64,000 nt of DNA from Stomorhina lunata. Taxonomy: Eukaryota; Arthropoda; Insecta; Diptera; Rhiniidae. This document shows positions 51,601 to 59,775 of the stretch, in pieces; the stretch's first letter is position 1, and every line of letters begins with the position of its first letter. Made by a program: the position numbers and the translations under genes. Where the stretch lies: assembly GCA_933228675.1 (NCBI GenBank), contig OW121740.1, positions 3,100,001 through 3,164,000 on the forward strand, in the 5' to 3' direction. A model generated the notes under the pieces. That model was not told where the DNA came from. It did no database searches and saw only the letters and a program-made list of their open reading frames with translations.

Positions 51601-54155
51601 TGTTCCCTATGGTTCTCCTTATTTGGGCTGCATTAACACGCTTTTGCGTAATGCCCAAGAGTTTGGTTTCATTATCTATTGGGATCGTTTGATGAATGCG
51701 GCATTTCGAAGTTCAAGACGGAGTATAGCGCGTCAAAGGCGCGATGAGGATGATGAACCGGTAGTCTTGATGTTGAGTCATTATCAGGCGGTATTTAGCT
51801 TTTTCCTTGTGGGATTGACTTTGTCTTTTGTGTGTTTTCTGGGGGAACTGTTAAGCACACAAAAGTTAAGGGAGAAGTGGAGGTTTTTTCGGGAATTGTT
51901 TAACCTGATATTCTAAAATATCTAAGCCCGGTCGATAGTAACTAAGAAGAAACTTTCGAAGCAGCAAAATTGTATTTATCTTTAACTTGTCTTTTCTATA
52001 GAAAACTTATCGATATCTTAAAATTTTCCATAAAAAAGTATTCGTTAATTTAAATTTTCCTTATAAAAAAAAGGTCTTTACGAAGTGAAAGCCTATTTTG
52101 TTTTCTGTCGAAACACATTTTAAAATTTAAAATCGATGTAAAAATGACTCAGTTAAGCCTTCTTTTCTCCGCTAAGTCCAAAAAATCATTTTTTATCGAT
52201 AACTTTCGATTTTGAGGGTATATCGAAAATTTGATCTTCTAACCGAGTTCTACTGGTTGAGCTTGGTTTCGTTATGAGTGTATTTTCACTGTATCAGAGT
52301 GTTATCTAAAAAGTTTCTTTTTTAGGAAATTTTGTTAATAATTTAATATAGAAAATTTGTCGATAACTTAATGAGTCTAAACTTACCGATAACTTATTTA
52401 TTTTGTAGAAAAGTTGTCGTTTACTTTATTTTTCTATATAACCTCCATCAATAACTTAATTATTCTATAAAAAGCTGTCAATAACATTAATATTTAATAG
52501 AAAAGATAATAATAACATAAATTTAGGAAAAAGTTTTTGACAACTCCAATATTTAAGAGAAAAGTTATAGACAATTTAAATGATTATAAAAAAAAATTAT
52601 CCATAGTCTTAATTGTCAAAGAAAAGTTACAGATAACGTTATCTATAGAAAAGTTATCGATACTCTATAGAAGTGGCAAGAGTTAAGTTTTTTATAGAAA
52701 AATTTTCGATAACTCAAATTATTCAAAGAAAATTTACAGATAAAAAAGTTATCCATGACCCTAATTTTTATTGAAAAGTTATTGATATTGCCAATTTTCT
52801 ATTACAACACAAATACTTCAATATTCTCCAGACAAGATAACCTTAATTTTCTAAATAAGATTTATTTATAGAAAAGTTATCGATAGCATGAATTTTCTTG
52901 AGAAAAGCTAAATATAACTTTTTTATTAAAATCTTTCTTCAATATTAACTTTAAAAAAGCTCTATGAAAACACCAAATATTCCTTAATACAGCGAAAGCC
53001 CTAAGCTTGAATATCCCAATTAATACAAAGCTATTATAAAAGCTTACATTCCAAAAACACATTAACAGCATGCTTTCTTAACAAACAAATAAGCTTTTCA
53101 AAAACTTACCACTTTCTTTTCCTCTAAAGCTTTATTAGCTTCTTTTAAGGCATTTATTTCATTGGTCAGTCTTTGGATTTCATAATTGACTAGGCCACCC
53201 ATGGCATTGGCCTGTGGCAAGTTTTCATTATTATTTGTGCTGGTTGCCGAAGATGTGGAAATACCATCACATTTCTTAGTAACAGCAGTTTTCTTTAAAA
53301 GCTCTACAGCATTTTGTAATTTTTTCACTTCATTCTTCCATTTGCGGGCTTCAGATTCATTTTGGGCTCTGAAATTTATAAAATTTGATTTTCATTAGAA
53401 CTAACTTTAATTGATAAAATTTTTAAAACTTACCTTAAAACTCGTACAGCTCCCTTTTCTGTGGTTAAACTTGACTTGAGTTCATTGATTTCCAAACGCA
53501 ATTGCTCGGTAAGAGCATTTAGCTTTTGGATAGTCTGAACATTTTCCTGAAGTTTGCGCTTAAGTCTTGGAGGTGGATTAACCACTACCTTTGATTCTGT
53601 ATTAAGATTAGTTTTGTTGTTTGGAGGCAAAGGAGGTTTTCCTACTAACTTTTCTGTTTTAGGATTATTTGTAGGTGTTAAGTGAGAGTTAATATTTTCC
53701 TTAATATTTAGTCTGCCCCTGCAATTTAGCTGCATACCCTCGATACGGGTTCTTTTCTCTTGATTAACAGAATCTGTGACTGATGTTAGGGAAGCTGATA
53801 AAGTTTTCTTACGTTTAAGCTTATTTTTAGGAGAACAAACTTCTTGCCACTCCTCCGAGGGCAATATTAGAATGGGCTTTGTAAGCTTTGATTGGTTGTT
53901 GCTGTTGTCGTTGTTGCTAGAGCTTTCATTGTTGATTTTTTTGGTTTTCTGTGGAAGCTGTTGTTGATTGGTAAGATCATTAAACTTTTTCTTTTTTTCC
54001 TTGATCATGTTATTGTAGCTTTCGGTAATATTATCCGCCAGCCTAGTCATAATTAGTGCTTCTCCCCTATTGGGCGTAGGGGAAGTTTTTTGTAAATTTT
54101 TTGTTTGTTTATCTAACGATATGCTAGAGGTCGTTTTGGTCATTTTATCTGCCAT
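39375..54155 (-). CDS. Coiled-coil protein gene, 5' part (four coding exons, continues)
   Basis: Four exons read from high to low coordinates: 54155-53434, 53368-53110, 46221-46108 and 39656-39375. They total 1377 nt (459 codons) with no stop. The phases agree at every junction: AG|A between exons 1 and 2, then phase 0 twice. All introns are GT-AG, with GTAAGT or GTAAG donors. The protein starts MADKMTKTTSSISLDK. Its first ~210 residues are low-complexity and polar (Asn, Gln, Lys, Ser), with a basic stretch KNKLKRKKT that could be a nuclear localisation signal. A coiled coil follows from about residue 210 (IQKLNALTEQLRLEINELK) through exons 2, 3 and early 4, interrupted by an Asn/Ser linker, before a Lys/Ser/Asn-rich tail. 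I do not recognise the family, and function is not claimed. The last donor at 39374 is open, so 3' exons lie at lower coordinates or outside the window. Intron 2 contains the antisense IR gene. Confidence 0.8.
39892..41357 (+). mobile_element. hAT-like element with internal AT array (different family)
   Basis: Flanked by perfect 8-bp duplications GCTATGAA at 39884-39891 and 41358-41365. The terminal inverted repeats start CAGGGTTGCCA and (complement of the right end) CAGGCCTGCCA, and both contain ATCGGCA further in. The interior is ~29-bp AT repeats (40050-40960), then a dispersed repeat (41009-41210). No transposase is present. It lies in intron 3 of the coiled-coil gene. Confidence 0.8.
40140..40960 (+). 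repeat. AT tandem array with a ~325-bp higher-order duplication
   Basis: Units of about 29 bp built on TTCTATACAAAAA and GAAAATTTTT. Blocks starting near 40145 and near 40470 repeat the same order of variant units, for example TGTTTGTGGAAAATTTTTC at 40223 and again about 325 bp later. The array therefore grew by block duplication. Confidence 0.75.
41510..41757 (+). pseudogene. Mariner transposase relic with 3' terminal repeat
   Basis: At 41532-41558 the frame reads VFHQDNTRP, matching the signature around the second catalytic aspartate of mariner transposases. The following sequence is deleted and frameshifted. It ends with CGAAATTACTTTCCGAACAA and CCCAATAA, typical of a mariner inverted repeat. 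Confidence 0.6.
41985..42615 (+). repeat. AT tandem array (~28-bp unit) interrupted by an inverted repeat
   Basis: Units built on TTTTTATAATGAAAAATTTT with variable spacing. It is related in design to the arrays at 7.5, 28.4, 40, 48.5 and 55 kb. Confidence 0.65.
42169..42321. repeat. Inverted repeat with a tRNA B-box-like core
   Basis: Arms 42169-42210 and 42278-42321 are complementary over ~42 bp. Both contain GGTTCGAATCCGGGCTCAGG or a version lacking two G. GTTCGAATCC matches a pol III B box and is followed by a T run. No A box or cloverleaf was found. It is likely two opposed copies of a short retroposed or tRNA-related repeat. Confidence 0.5.
42694..42812. mobile_element. Small foldback MITE
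   Basis: TGTAGGGTTTATATAACGA and the complementary end around TATAAACCCCACA, with ACATGTAAATTTCACTCAAT mirroring the left interior, form an almost complete 119-bp hairpin. The flanks are too AT-rich to call a target duplication. Confidence 0.55.
43020..43200. repeat. GTTCACAC repeat block in intron 3
   Basis: Units such as GTTTACACTAGAACATTCCG and CTGTTCACACTAGAACATTA, the same family as in 27-34 kb. A second small block is at 41770-41910. Confidence 0.55.
44198..44366. mobile_element. Possible ~170-bp MITE
   Basis: Ends ACACTGAGAAAAAT and TTTTCTCCCAGTGTTG are inverted. ACACTGAGAAAAA-type ends are common in fly MITEs. No target duplication was confirmed. Confidence 0.35.
44940..45990. repeat. 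AAAAGCTTTT-rich intronic stretch
   Basis: About eighteen AGCTTTT/AAAAGCT motifs in 1 kb, many as near-palindromes AAAGCTTTT. It looks like a degenerate short-unit repeat inside intron 3. No open frame belongs to it. Confidence 0.5.
46108..46221 (-). CDS. Coiled-coil gene exon 3
   Basis: 114 nt, 38 codons, phase 0 at both ends, with acceptor TTTACAG and donor GTAAGT. It encodes INCDADRRKAADIRELKDSY and onward, a charged helix that continues the coiled coil. The exon is too short to stand out as an open frame; it was found from its splice sites and codon continuity. Confidence 0.8.
46753..46759 (+). promoter_or_regulatory. Candidate TATA box of the IR gene
   Basis: TATAAAA at 46753-46759. An initiator-like CAGTT follows, with its A at 46787, about 31-34 bases downstream, which is close to normal fly TATA-to-start spacing. 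This places the transcript start between the ATGs at 46778 and 46814 and so decides the translation start. Position and spacing are seen in sequence; activity is inferred. Confidence 0.5.
46814..47085 (+). CDS. IR gene coding exon 1 (signal peptide and start of N-terminal region)
   Basis: Ninety full codons plus two bases of the split arginine codon. The first residues, MSRYYLVVLIICCDTSWC, are a typical cleavable signal sequence. The exon ends at 47085 before the donor GTAAGT at 47086. Confidence 0.85.
46814..51916 (+). CDS. Divergent ionotropic receptor (IR) gene, two exons, intact
   Basis: Encodes a 629-residue ligand-gated ion channel subunit of the insect IR family, a variant ionotropic glutamate receptor class used mainly in chemosensation at the plasma membrane of sensory neurons. 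Coding exons are 46814-47085 and 50299-51916. The split codon AG|A joins in frame across a GTAAGT donor and a TTTCAG acceptor. Residues 1 to about 18 form a signal peptide. The S1 ligand lobe lies near 213-264. M1 is near 336-360 (FNWGVWFAILSTLL), the pore loop near 366-383, M2 near 387-406 followed by KGNLTSNLVERQYLP, the S2 lobe near 409-578, and M3 near 580-608. An in-frame ATG at 46778 would add 12 residues. I chose 46814 because the TATA box at 46753 puts transcription start near 46784-46787, downstream of the first ATG, and because the protein then begins with a signal peptide. There are no internal stops or frameshifts. The gene lies wholly inside an intron of the minus-strand coiled-coil gene. 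The subfamily could not be decided. The IR family call is firm; ligand and tissue are unknown. Confidence 0.9.
47321..48248 (+). mobile_element. tRNA-derived SINE split by the hAT-like element
   Basis: The SINE body is 47321-47466 plus 48170-48248, about 225 bp. It has 13-bp duplications TATCAATATCTCC ending at 47320 and 48260. The head is tRNA-like: GCCGTGGTATAAAAGG resembles the acceptor and A box, CCGACTAGTATTC the anticodon arm (AGT, threonine-like), and CTTCGATCCC the B box. The tail is an AT dinucleotide run. It is not a functional tRNA because the T-arm does not pair. Confidence 0.65.
47467..48161 (+). mobile_element. hAT-like element nested inside a SINE in the IR intron
   Basis: A 695-bp element flanked by perfect 8-bp duplications TGTAAAAC (47459-47466 and 48162-48169). 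The terminal repeats are TAGGGTTTGCA. Subterminal regions at both ends are packed with the motif CGGTTT/AAACCG (about ten copies on each side). Such clusters are known transposase-binding arrays in hAT elements; that role is inferred here. Confidence 0.8.
48500..49400 (+). repeat. AT tandem array with AAACCG spacer in the IR intron
   Basis: A ~31-bp unit: AAACCG, A5, T4, CTATAG, A5, T5. It shares the CTATAG A5T5 core with the 28-kb array but carries AAACCG instead of GATAA. The subterminal AAACCG/CGGTTT motifs of the hAT-like element just upstream (47467-48161) are notable in comparison. Confidence 0.75.
49129..49234 (+). mobile_element. Short retroposed insert in the AT array
   Basis: About 105 bp of non-repeat sequence (TTACTTACTTAAATGGCCTA and onward) sits between copies of AAAAAATTAATTT, a ~13-bp duplication (49116-49128 and 49235-49248). 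The opening resembles ends of dipteran short retroposons. Confidence 0.5.
49490..50240. repeat. CGATA-rich degenerate repeat upstream of IR exon 2
   Basis: Diverged units like TTATCGATAACTTAAATTTT recur. CGATA occurs near 49497, 49790, 49964, 50024, 50149, 50176, 50208 and 50233, several as full TATCGATA-like palindromes. Confidence 0.6.
50299..51916 (+). CDS. IR gene coding exon 2 (ligand-binding lobes, channel, stop)
   Basis: Starts after TTTCAG at 50298 and completes the split arginine codon. It then encodes residues 92-629 with all three membrane segments and both ligand lobes, ending at TAA. A ~1.6-kb uninterrupted exon with M1, pore, M2 and M3 in the expected order is the strongest coding signal in the window. 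Confidence 0.93.
51960..52900. repeat. CGATA-rich degenerate repeat downstream of the IR gene
   Basis: Same unit type as 49490-50240, with CGATA near 52008, 52196, 52359, 52386, 52643, 52702 and 52875. It fills most of the space between the IR stop codon and exon 2 of the coiled-coil gene. Confidence 0.6.
53110..53368 (-). CDS. Coiled-coil gene exon 2
   Basis: 259 nt. It completes the split arginine codon and reads AQNESEARKWKNEVKKLQNA, a strong heptad pattern. A Ser/Thr/Asn linker follows, then a second coil (YEIQRLTNEINALKEANKAL). It ends in phase 0 at GTG|GTAAGT. The intron to exon 1 is only 65 bp (53369-53433). Confidence 0.85.
53434..54155 (-). CDS. Coiled-coil gene exon 1 (start codon, polar N-terminus, start of coil)
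   Basis: Starts at ATG 54155 with a good fly context (aaaaATGG). It encodes 240 codons plus two bases and ends AG|GTAAGT near 53434. Residues 38-60 (ALIMTRLADNITESYNNMIK) may be a short helix. The last 30 residues enter the coiled coil. Confidence 0.85.
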
Positions 54156-54268
54156 TTTTCTTTAGATAATTCATACAACTTCTAGGGGGATTGTATGAAG
54201 TTCGTTTAAAATGTTGCATTAAAGTTTCTATCTTTAATGTTAAGGTCCGACCTTTTCTTTAAGAGTCC

Positions 54269-54285
54269 TCTCTTTTTATATATAT
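54269..54285 (-). promoter_or_regulatory. Possible TATA box of the coiled-coil gene
   Basis: On the minus strand TATATATAAAAAG lies about 115-130 bases upstream of the ATG at 54155. That would leave a ~90-base 5' leader. In DNA this AT-rich such a match can arise by chance, and an upstream non-coding exon is equally possible. Confidence 0.25.
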
Positions 54286-54289
54286 TTTT

Positions 54290-55039
54290 GCGAAAGTAAT
54301 CTCTTTTACTTTTCCTTTTCAATTTTCTCTTTTTCTTAGTTTAGGTGTGCACTTTTAGAATATAATAAAACGTAAAAAGCTTTGGTTTTGTTGCAGTGAA
54401 TTTTGTTTTTCTTAAATAATTCGTGTTTGCTTTAGAAAATGTTATTTATGTACTTAAAGGTATTTTTCAGGTGATTTTAAGCTTTTTTTTGCTAAATTCT
54501 ATTATATATCTTTTGCTATTTCTTCTTTAATGTAAAAAAGAATTTATAGCAAATGTTTTAATGTTTATTTTAAGTATTTAAAAAAAATAAACAAAATAAA
54601 TATGGTAAAATAATTTGTTATGTTACGTTTTGGTTTAATTTTGTATTTTCCTTTGCTTTTAATCAATTTCTATATGTATTTCCGGTATGGCACTTCGTTG
54701 GATTCATTTATGGCGTTTAACTAAAAAAGTTCAAAAAAGAAAAAAAAATTAAATTAATACTTATTTTTTGTATTAAAAGAAAATGTGTTATAAAAAATAT
54801 ATTTTACTTATAATTTTGATTTTAATTTGATTTAAATAAAAACATTGTTTAAGCAAAAATGTTAAATAAAACATTGCTGTTAACTTCAACACATGAATTT
54901 TAAATAACATTTCAGCCTAAGCATATGCTGTTTTTTTTAAACTATATTAAAATGAAATGTTAGGAATCAGTTCTGTCAACTTTTAAATCTCAAAAAGCAT
55001 TAAAATATTAACTAGGAAATTTTCGGTGTTAAAAAATTT
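54290..55039. other. Upstream region of the coiled-coil gene
   Basis: AT-rich, unique-looking, with no open frame. It probably holds the proximal promoter or 5' leader of the minus-strand gene. Confidence 0.4.
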
Positions 55040-57310
55040 AAAATTTTTCAAATTTTTCAAAAGTTCTATATACAAATTTTTAATATAAAATTTTTAATAT
55101 TAGATTTTTTTACAAAAAATTTTTAATATAAAAGTTTTTATAGAAAATGTTCGATATACAATTTTTTATAGAAAATAATTGATATAAAATTTTTTATAGA
55201 AAATTTTCGATAAAAAAATTTTTTAAGGAAAAATTTCGATACACAATTTTTCACTAAAAAAATTTTTATAGAAAATTTTCGTTAAAAATTTTTTAATAGA
55301 AAATTTTCGATATAAAATTTTTAATAGAAAATTTTCGAAAATAAATTTTTTGTAGAAAATTTTCGAAATGACATTTATTATAGAAAATTTTCTAAACAAA
55401 ATTTTTTTATAGAAAATTTTCGTATAAAATTTTTTTAAGGAAAAATTTCGATATACAATTTTTCATAGAAAATTTTTTTAGAAAATTTTCGTTAAAAATT
55501 TTTTAACAGAAATTTTTTTTTTTTCAATACAAAATTTTCGAAATTAAATTTTTTGTAGAAAATTTTCGAAATAAAATTTTTTATAGAAAATTTTCTAAAT
55601 AAATTTTTTTTATAGAAAATTTTCGTATAAAATTTTTTTAAGGAAAAATTTCGAATAAAATTTTTCATCCAAAACTAAAAAGAAAAAAATTGTTAAAATT
55701 TTTTTATAGAAAATTATAGATAATTTTTTTTTTTTTTTTATAGAAAATTTTCGAACTAAAATTTTTTGCAGAAAATTTTCGAAATAAAATTTTTTATAGA
55801 AAATTTTCGAAATAAATTTTTTTTTAGAAAATTTTTGAAATAAAATTTTTTATAAAAAATTTCCGAAACAAAATATTTAATAGAAAATTTTCGAAATAAT
55901 TTTTTTTGATATACAAATTTGGTATTGGAATTTATTAAGGCTTTATAGTATAGAAAATTTTCGATCTAAAATTTTTAAAGAAAAATGTTTGATATCAAAT
56001 CTTTAAAGAAAAATGTTTGATATCAAATCTTTTAAGAAAAATTTTCTATATAAAATTTTTTTAAAAAAATTTTGGATATCATATTTTTTTAGAAAAATTT
56101 TTCATACAAAATTTTTTTTAAAAAATTTTCGGTGTAAAATTTTTTATAGAAAATTTTCTGTATAAAATTTTTTATAGAAAATTTTCTGTATAAAATTTTT
56201 TATAGAAAATTTTTGATATAAAATTTTTTATAGAAAATTTTTGATATAAAATTTTTTATAGAAAATTTTTGATATAAAATTTTTGATAGAAAATTTTCAT
56301 CCTTAAAATTTTTTATAGAAAATTTTCATCCTTAAAATTTTTTATAGAAAATTTTCGATATAAAATTTATTATAAAAAGTTTTCGATATAAAATTTATAA
56401 TAAAAAGTTTTCGTTACAACATTTTTAATAAATATTTTGATATACATTTTTTGATTTAATATTTTTGATATTCAATTTTTTAAATAAAATTTTCGAAATA
56501 AAATTTGTTATAAAAAAATTGTTTATGTAAAATTTGTTATAGACAATTTTCGATATAAAATGTTCGTTATAAAATTTTTTTTATAGATTTTTTGAAAAAA
56601 AATTTCGTTATAAATAAAATTTTCGAAATAAAATTTTTTATAGAAAATTTTCTAAATAAATTTTTTTCATAGAAAATTTTCGTTATAAATTTTTTCATAG
56701 AAAATTTTCGTTATAAATTTTTTTATAGAAAATTTTCGTTATAAAATTTTTTAAAAACAATTTTTATTATAGAATTTTTTAAAGAAAGTTTTTGTTATAG
56801 AATTTTTTATAGAAAATTTTCGAAATCAATTTTTTTAATATAAAATTTTTAATAGAATATTTTTAGAGATAATTTTCGACAAAAAAAATTTATAGACAAA
56901 TTTTTAAGGAATTTTTTGTATATTAAATTTTTGATATACAATTTTTTATAGAAAATTTTCGATATCAAATTTTTTATAGTAAGTTTTCTATATACAATTT
57001 TTTATAGAGAATTTTCGATAAAAAAATTTTTGACATACAATTTTTTATAAAAAAATTTAGTATAAAATAATTTATATAAAATTTTTAATATAAATTTTTT
57101 TATAGAAAATTTGTAATATAAAATTTTTATAGAAAATTTTCAATATAAAATTTTTGTTATAAAATTTTTGTAGAAAATTTTTGATATAAAATTTTTATAG
57201 AAAATTTTTGGTATTAAATTTTTATAGTAGTTTTTTTATAGAAAATTTTCTAATATAAAACTTTTTATAGAAAATTTTTAATAGAAAATTTTCAAAATTA
57301 AACTTTTTGA
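55040..57310 (+). repeat. 2.3-kb AT tandem array (~28-bp unit) upstream of the coiled-coil gene
   Basis: The unit is about TATAGAAAATTTT, GATATAAAATTTTTT. The best-preserved stretch is 56130-56370 with a 28-bp period. It is diverged elsewhere. It begins ~0.9 kb upstream of the ATG at 54155. No element ends or target duplications were convincing. Confidence 0.8.
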
Positions 57311-58184
57311 TATAAAAATTTAGTATTGAAAATATTTAAGGCCCTAGTCTAATTTATATAAACATTGAAAAATCACCATAATCGATTTTGCCGGAAAGTT
57401 TAGTGACCTTTATTTTACAAATGAGTTGGTGTTAAATTTCACTCAACACCTTACTTTTTGAAATGACTTTACCATACTTTCAGCCTGAGTAAACACTAAC
57501 TATAAGGGCTAGTTTGGCTTTATGTGATATAAATAATTTTTCATGTACTAAAACCATTATTTAAAAATACATTTCAACAACAAATTGTAATGAAAACAAA
57601 AGCTAAAATTATTGATTTTCTAAGTAGGAAAACATTAAATTTTGCTAAAAGGAAAATGTTTAAGAGCTTAACAATTAAACTGTAGACAAAGTCTGTTATA
57701 TAGTTTAACCCTTTAAAGACCAAACACTTTTGGCCGTAAATAGGCTTTCTGTAGACACACACTTATACAGACTCAGTACTTATTTAAATTGAAATCAAAA
57801 CTAAAATTTTATTGAATTTAAAATAAACCGGAGATTTTTTGGGCGCTCCAAGGGAACACTTATACTTCTCGTGACTTATTCTATCGAATTTTGATTCAAA
57901 AATACCCCAAATCTGCTGCCATAAAATCTTAATATGGTATATTTATTTTTTCACAAGATATTTTAATATGTATATCCAAAAATGTTTTCATTGTAAACCA
58001 CTGTTCGATGTCCCCAAGTTCTTCAAAGGGTTAATTGCTCTCTTGTGTAAAGACAAAAAATTGGGTTTTCCAATTAAAACAGTAGTTAAGTAATTAACCT
58101 AATGTGTTAATTGTATTATCTGTTAAACTGTAAAAATTCTTATAATGCATTTACTTAATTGTATTTAACAAAAAATGTATGTAA
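57311..58184. other. AT-rich non-coding stretch
   Basis: Unique-looking sequence between the 55-kb array and the (CATA)n array. No gene recognised. Confidence 0.45.
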
Positions 58185-58212
58185 TACATACATACATACA
58201 TACATACATACA

Positions 58213-58246
<34 letters not shown>

Positions 58247-59236
58247 CATACATACATACATACATACATACATACATACATACATACATACATACATACA
58301 TACATACATACATACATACATACATACATACATACATACATACATACATACATACATACATACATACATACATACATACATACATACATACATACATACA
58401 TACATACATACATACATACATACATACATACATACATACATACATACATACATACATACATACATACATACATACATACATACATACATACATACATACA
58501 TACATACATACATACATACATACATACATACATACATACATACATACATACATACATACATACATACATACATACATACATACATACATACATACATACA
58601 TACATACATACATACATACATACATACATACATACATACATACATACATACATACATACATACATACATACATACATACATACATACATACATACATACA
58701 TACATACATACATACATACATACATACATACATACATACATACATACATACATACATACATACATACATACATACATACATACATACATACATACATACA
58801 TACATACATACATACATACATACATACATACATACATACATACATACATACATACATACATACATACATACATACATACATACATACATACATACATACA
58901 TACATACATACATACATACATACATACATACATACATACATACATACATACATACATACATACATACATACATACATACATACATACATACATACATACA
59001 TACATACATACATACATACATACATACATACATACATACATACATACATACATACATACATACATACATACATACATACATACATACATACATACATACA
59101 TACATACATACATACATACATACATACATACATACATACATACATACATACATACATACATACATACATACATACATACATACATACATACATACATACA
59201 TACATACATACATACATACATACATACATACATACA

Positions 59237-59266
<30 letters not shown>
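58185..59266. repeat. (CATA)n microsatellite, ~1.08 kb
   Basis: About 270 tetranucleotide units with a single visible interruption (a TATATACATA variant at 58241-58250). Long frames reading YIHT or CMYV on both strands are translations of this repeat, not genes. Confidence 0.97.
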
Positions 59267-59267
<1 letters not shown>

Positions 59268-59654
59268 GTGTGTCTTATCAAATTTTTTAATATTAAAAAA
59301 ACTGGAAAACAATACAAAATTTTAATTTCGGGAAAGCAGAACCGATTTATACAAATTTGAATAACTATGGGCCCAGTATCAAACAAATCTTTATACCAAA
59401 TTTGATGGATTCAGTGATTCTGAATATATCAACTGAAAGATGGATCTCATTTCTGTACTTTACAAACATCATCACAATCCCAAAATAACCTTCTTCCATA
59501 TAAGGTGGTGTAGGGTACACAAATGTTTGAAGATAACGAAAACTAAGTACTAACTAGTAAAACAGCTGTGAAATAATGCACTTCGTTTTGGTCGACCAAT
59601 TACTTTAAAATTCAATGAAACCATGGAAAAATTGAGAATTAGATAGAAAAATTT

Positions 59655-59775
59655 TCCCCACCAACTTATTTTGGTTTTATCAAAAAACTATTTATTACAA
59701 TAATAAATAATTGTAATAAATTGGGATCTTAGTGCAATACACTACAGTAAAACTTTGTAATTAAATGGTTGATGA
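59655..59775. repeat. Dispersed repeat shared with 40992-41210
   Basis: CCCCACCAACTTATTTTGGT is the reverse complement of 41018-41037, while AATTGGGATCTTAGTGCAAT matches 41161-41185 in direct orientation. The two halves are therefore inverted relative to each other between copies. Confidence 0.5.

Larger units (their letters stand above)
46222..53109 (-). other. Intron 2 of coiled-coil gene (hosts the antisense IR gene)
   Basis: A 6.9-kb GT-AG intron. It contains the complete IR gene on the opposite strand with its promoter, so the two transcripts are antisense only in the host's unspliced RNA. Confidence 0.8.

Noticed and set aside
58159..59386. Very long open frames on both strands over 58.2-59.4 kb (repeating YIHT or CMYV)
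   Set aside because: They are translations of the (CATA)n array; any frame of a stop-free tetranucleotide stays open.
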